Positions 4,771-6,587 of a stretch of DNA of 6,587 bases are shown in pieces. The first letter of the stretch is position 1. The number at the start of each line of letters is the position of its first letter. The notes under the pieces are model-generated. The model was given only the letters and a program-made list of their open reading frames with translations. It was not told the DNA's origin and made no database searches. A program made the translations under genes and the position numbers. Origin of the DNA: Spirochaetales bacterium (GTDB lineage: Bacteria > Spirochaetota > Spirochaetia > SZUA-6 > DRHE01). The stretch spans positions 1 through 6,587 of the forward strand of contig JAFGFV010000126.1 of NCBI GenBank assembly GCA_016930895.1, in the 5' to 3' direction.

Positions 4771-6587
4771 ATGATCGCGGACCTGGAACCCAAGCTCCAG
4801 CGACTCACCCGTCTGGTCGGCACCGACGAGGGCTTCTACATCCTGGCCCTGCACGCCTTCGTGGAGTACTTCCTGCGCTACGAGAAGCGCTACGGCGAGG
4901 GGCCGACCTTCCCGCAGCTGACCTGGATCTTCCGGGAGGAGCTCCTCAGCGACAACGGGGAGCGGTTCATCGACGGCCTGCACTGCCTGCGGGGCCTGGG
5001 CCAGCAGCACGTCCTGACCAACAAGGTGCGCCACGCCTTCGAGATGATGGATCCCGGCGAGGCGGCGGCGGCGACCCACCTCTTCGTAACCTTCTGCAGG
5101 CTGGCGGGCATCGACTCCTTCAACGAGGTGCACCTCCTGCGGCGGAGCCTGGAGATCTGGAGCGAGCGCACCTCCCTGATGGAGGCCGCCGGGGTCATCC
5201 GCTCCATGCAGGAGGAGATCCGCAGGCTGCGCGACCGGGCCAAGGACCTGCTCCGGCAGCGCCGGGAGTACGAGGAGCTCAAGGAGCGGCTGGCAGAGCA
5301 CGAGAGCCGCCTGGCCGCCTCGGACCGGGAGATCCGCAAGGCCCGGGAGAGCGAACTGCATCGCAGGGAGCGGCTGGACCGGCTGCGGGGAGAGCGAAAC
5401 GCCCTGATCCAGGAGCGCAACGAGCTCCTGGCGCGCATGGAGCGCTACCAAGAGCTGGAGCGGTACCTACAGTACCTGGGGCGGCTGTCCGTCTTCACCC
5501 GGACCCGCATGGACTACGAGCAGTCCATCTCCCAGCTCACCCCGGAGCAGGAGCAGATCGTCTCTTCGGTCAACCCGGCAAAGAGCCAGCTCATCCGCGG
5601 CGGGGCGGGGACCGGCAAGTCCCTGGTGCTGATCGAGTGCCTGCGGCGCAGCCTGCTGCAGGGGGAGCTGCCCCTGGGGCAGAGCGCCCCGGTGGTGCTG
5701 GTCACCTTTACCCGGGCCCTGGTGCGCTACAGCCGCTACATCGCCGAGCTCAAGTCCATGCAGATCCCCCTGGAGATCATCTGCACGGCCGACCGCCTCC
5801 TGTTCCGCAAGCTCCAAAAGGTGTGCCCGGAGGCGCGCTACGACTTCGAGCTCTTGGAGAGGTGGCTCACGGCGCAGAACACGCCGGGGTTTCTCTCCCG
5901 GGAGGAGCTGGCCAGCGAGCTGGAGAACTTCCTCTTCGCCGAGGGCATCAGCGAGCGGGAGTACCTCGAGGAGCTCGTCCCGCGCACCGGGATGCGCCGG
6001 CGGCTTTCGCGGCTGCAGCGCCAGGCGGTATGGCGCATCCGGCAGAAGCTGGTCGACCACATGGAGTCCACGCGCGTCTACACCCGCGACTACGGCCGCC
6101 TCAAGCTCCTCGAGTACCTCAAGGGGCACCCGGAGGACCGGGAGATCCGCGACATCGGGGTGCTGTTCCTGGACGAGGTGCAGGACCTGAGCCCGGTGGC
6201 GCTACGGGCGCTGCGGGAGCTGACCCGGGGGGCCATGATCATGGCCGGGGATGCGGGGCAAAGCATCTACAGCCACCGCTCGCCCTTCCCCCGTAGCGGC
6301 ATCTCCCTGCGGGGCTCCACGCGGATCCTCAAGACCAACTTCCGCAACACGGTGCAGGTCTACAGCCTGGCCGAAGACTTCCGGCGGCGTTCCCTGGCGC
6401 GCCGCGCCCCCGGCGCGGAGAGGGGGCGGGAGGAGGCGGGGCGGGAGGAGACGCCGCAGGGCGAGGAGGGCCGGAACCAGGAGGTGAGGCGGGACGGGGC
6501 ACCGCGGGACGAAGAGGCCCGAGAGGAGGCCCGGCCGTTCCCCTTCCGGGAAGGCCCGGTGCCGGAGCTGTACACCGGCTCGAGCGC
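4771..6587 (+). CDS. Superfamily 1 (UvrD/Rep-like) helicase, C-terminus off window
   Basis: The frame from ATG 4771 has no stop through the right edge (605 codons seen). Residues 1-130 are alpha-helical (YILALHAFVEYFLRYEKRY, then LTNKVRHAFEMMDPGEAAAATHLF) and recall HEPN/DUF4145-type N-terminal domains, with R74-x5-H80 as a candidate motif; this is tentative. Residues 135-235 form a long Glu/Arg/Leu coiled coil. The helicase core follows: Q motif LTPEQEQIV (256-264), Walker A GGAGTGKS (277-284), motif Ia VTFTRALVRY (311-320), Walker B VLFLDEVQD (464-472), motif III GDAGQSIY (493-500) and KTNFRNT (521-527). A charged insertion occupies about 538-588 before the expected FREGPVPEL (592-600). Motifs V and VI and any nuclease domain lie beyond the window. 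Such enzymes translocate on single-stranded DNA or RNA and unwind duplexes. It diverges from the PrsW-like gene and shares its control region. No clear Shine-Dalgarno is seen; ATG 4771 was chosen as the only good start before the helical domain. Confidence 0.95.
   Translation, partial: MIADLEPKLQRLTRLVGTDEGFYILALHAFVEYFLRYEKRYGEGPTFPQLTWIFREELLSDNGERFIDGLHCLRGLGQQHVLTNKVRHAFEMMDPGEAAAATHLFVTFCRLAGIDSFNEVHLLRRSLEIWSERTSLMEAAGVIRSMQEEIRRLRDRAKDLLRQRREYEELKERLAEHESRLAASDREIRKARESELHRRERLDRLRGERNALIQERNELLARMERYQELERYLQYLGRLSVFTRTRMDYEQSISQLTPEQEQIVSSVNPAKSQLIRGGAGTGKSLVLIECLRRSLLQGELPLGQSAPVVLVTFTRALVRYSRYIAELKSMQIPLEIICTADRLLFRKLQKVCPEARYDFELLERWLTAQNTPGFLSREELASELENFLFAEGISEREYLEELVPRTGMRRRLSRLQRQAVWRIRQKLVDHMESTRVYTRDYGRLKLLEYLKGHPEDREIRDIGVLFLDEVQDLSPVALRALRELTRGAMIMAGDAGQSIYSHRSPFPRSGISLRGSTRILKTNFRNTVQVYSLAEDFRRRSLARRAPGAERGREEAGREETPQGEEGRNQEVRRDGAPRDEEAREEARPFPFREGPVPELYTGSS
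6423..6452 (+). repeat. 15-bp tandem repeat inside the helicase gene
   Basis: Two adjacent 15-base units, GGGGCGGGAGGAGGC (6423-6437) and GGGGCGGGAGGAGAC (6438-6452), match at 14 of 15 positions and encode GREEA then GREET. They lie in the Glu/Arg-rich insertion of the helicase. Unit length is a multiple of three, so expansion or loss would keep the frame. Confidence 0.8.

Noticed and set aside
4727..4774. 15-codon leader ORF overlapping the helicase start as ATGA
   Set aside because: No Shine-Dalgarno, its start lies upstream of the predicted transcription starts, and nothing shows that it is translated.
1..6587. CRISPR array, tRNA/rRNA genes, insertion sequence ends or attachment sites
   Set aside because: No regularly spaced repeats, RNA-gene signatures, transposase motifs or terminal inverted repeats were seen. 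The CARF domain here belongs to a sigma-54 activator, not to a visible CRISPR locus.

Overview
GC-rich window (roughly two-thirds G+C) from a bacterium that uses sigma-54. The codon use and the near-consensus -24/-12 promoters fit a GC-rich proteobacterium or a delta-type relative, but nothing here fixes the genus. It contains the tail of one gene, three complete genes and one gene cut by the right edge.

Layout: (1) 2..109 (+), the last 35 codons of an unrecognised protein. (2) 152..1717 (-), a sigma-54 activator with an N-terminal CARF-like sensor, an AAA+ domain with GAFTGA, and a Fis-type HTH; the architecture is that of RtcR. (3) A 404-base divergent control region. (4) 2122..3309 (+), a single-pass membrane protein: WYL domain, proline-rich linker, one TM segment, canonical EF-hand, and a transglutaminase-like Cys/His domain. 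(5) 3327..4496 (-), convergent with gene 4, a PrsW-type intramembrane metalloprotease with a soluble TPR-like tail. (6) A 274-base divergent control region. (7) 4771..>6587 (+), a superfamily 1 (UvrD/Rep-like) helicase with an alpha-helical, possibly HEPN/DUF4145-like N-terminus and a long coiled coil.

The regulatory DNA ties these genes together. Gene 4 has a sigma-54 promoter matching 11 of 12 fixed consensus bases, the PrsW gene has one matching all 12, and the helicase has a weaker GG-N10-GC candidate. Each divergent region also holds a pair of AACCGNNGTT elements, with centres 22-23 bp apart, about 110-145 bp upstream of the strong sigma-54 promoter. That is the usual place for an enhancer bound by a sigma-54 activator. 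The regulator itself appears to be made from an ordinary sigma-70-type promoter with almost no leader.

Working model (inference): a CARF-sensed nucleotide or RNA-end signal switches on a small regulon. Its products would be a membrane WYL/transglutaminase-like effector or sensor, an intramembrane protease that might cut it, and a helicase. No rtcA or rtcB RNA-repair gene is present. The set looks like a stress or anti-invader system rather than classical Rtc RNA repair.
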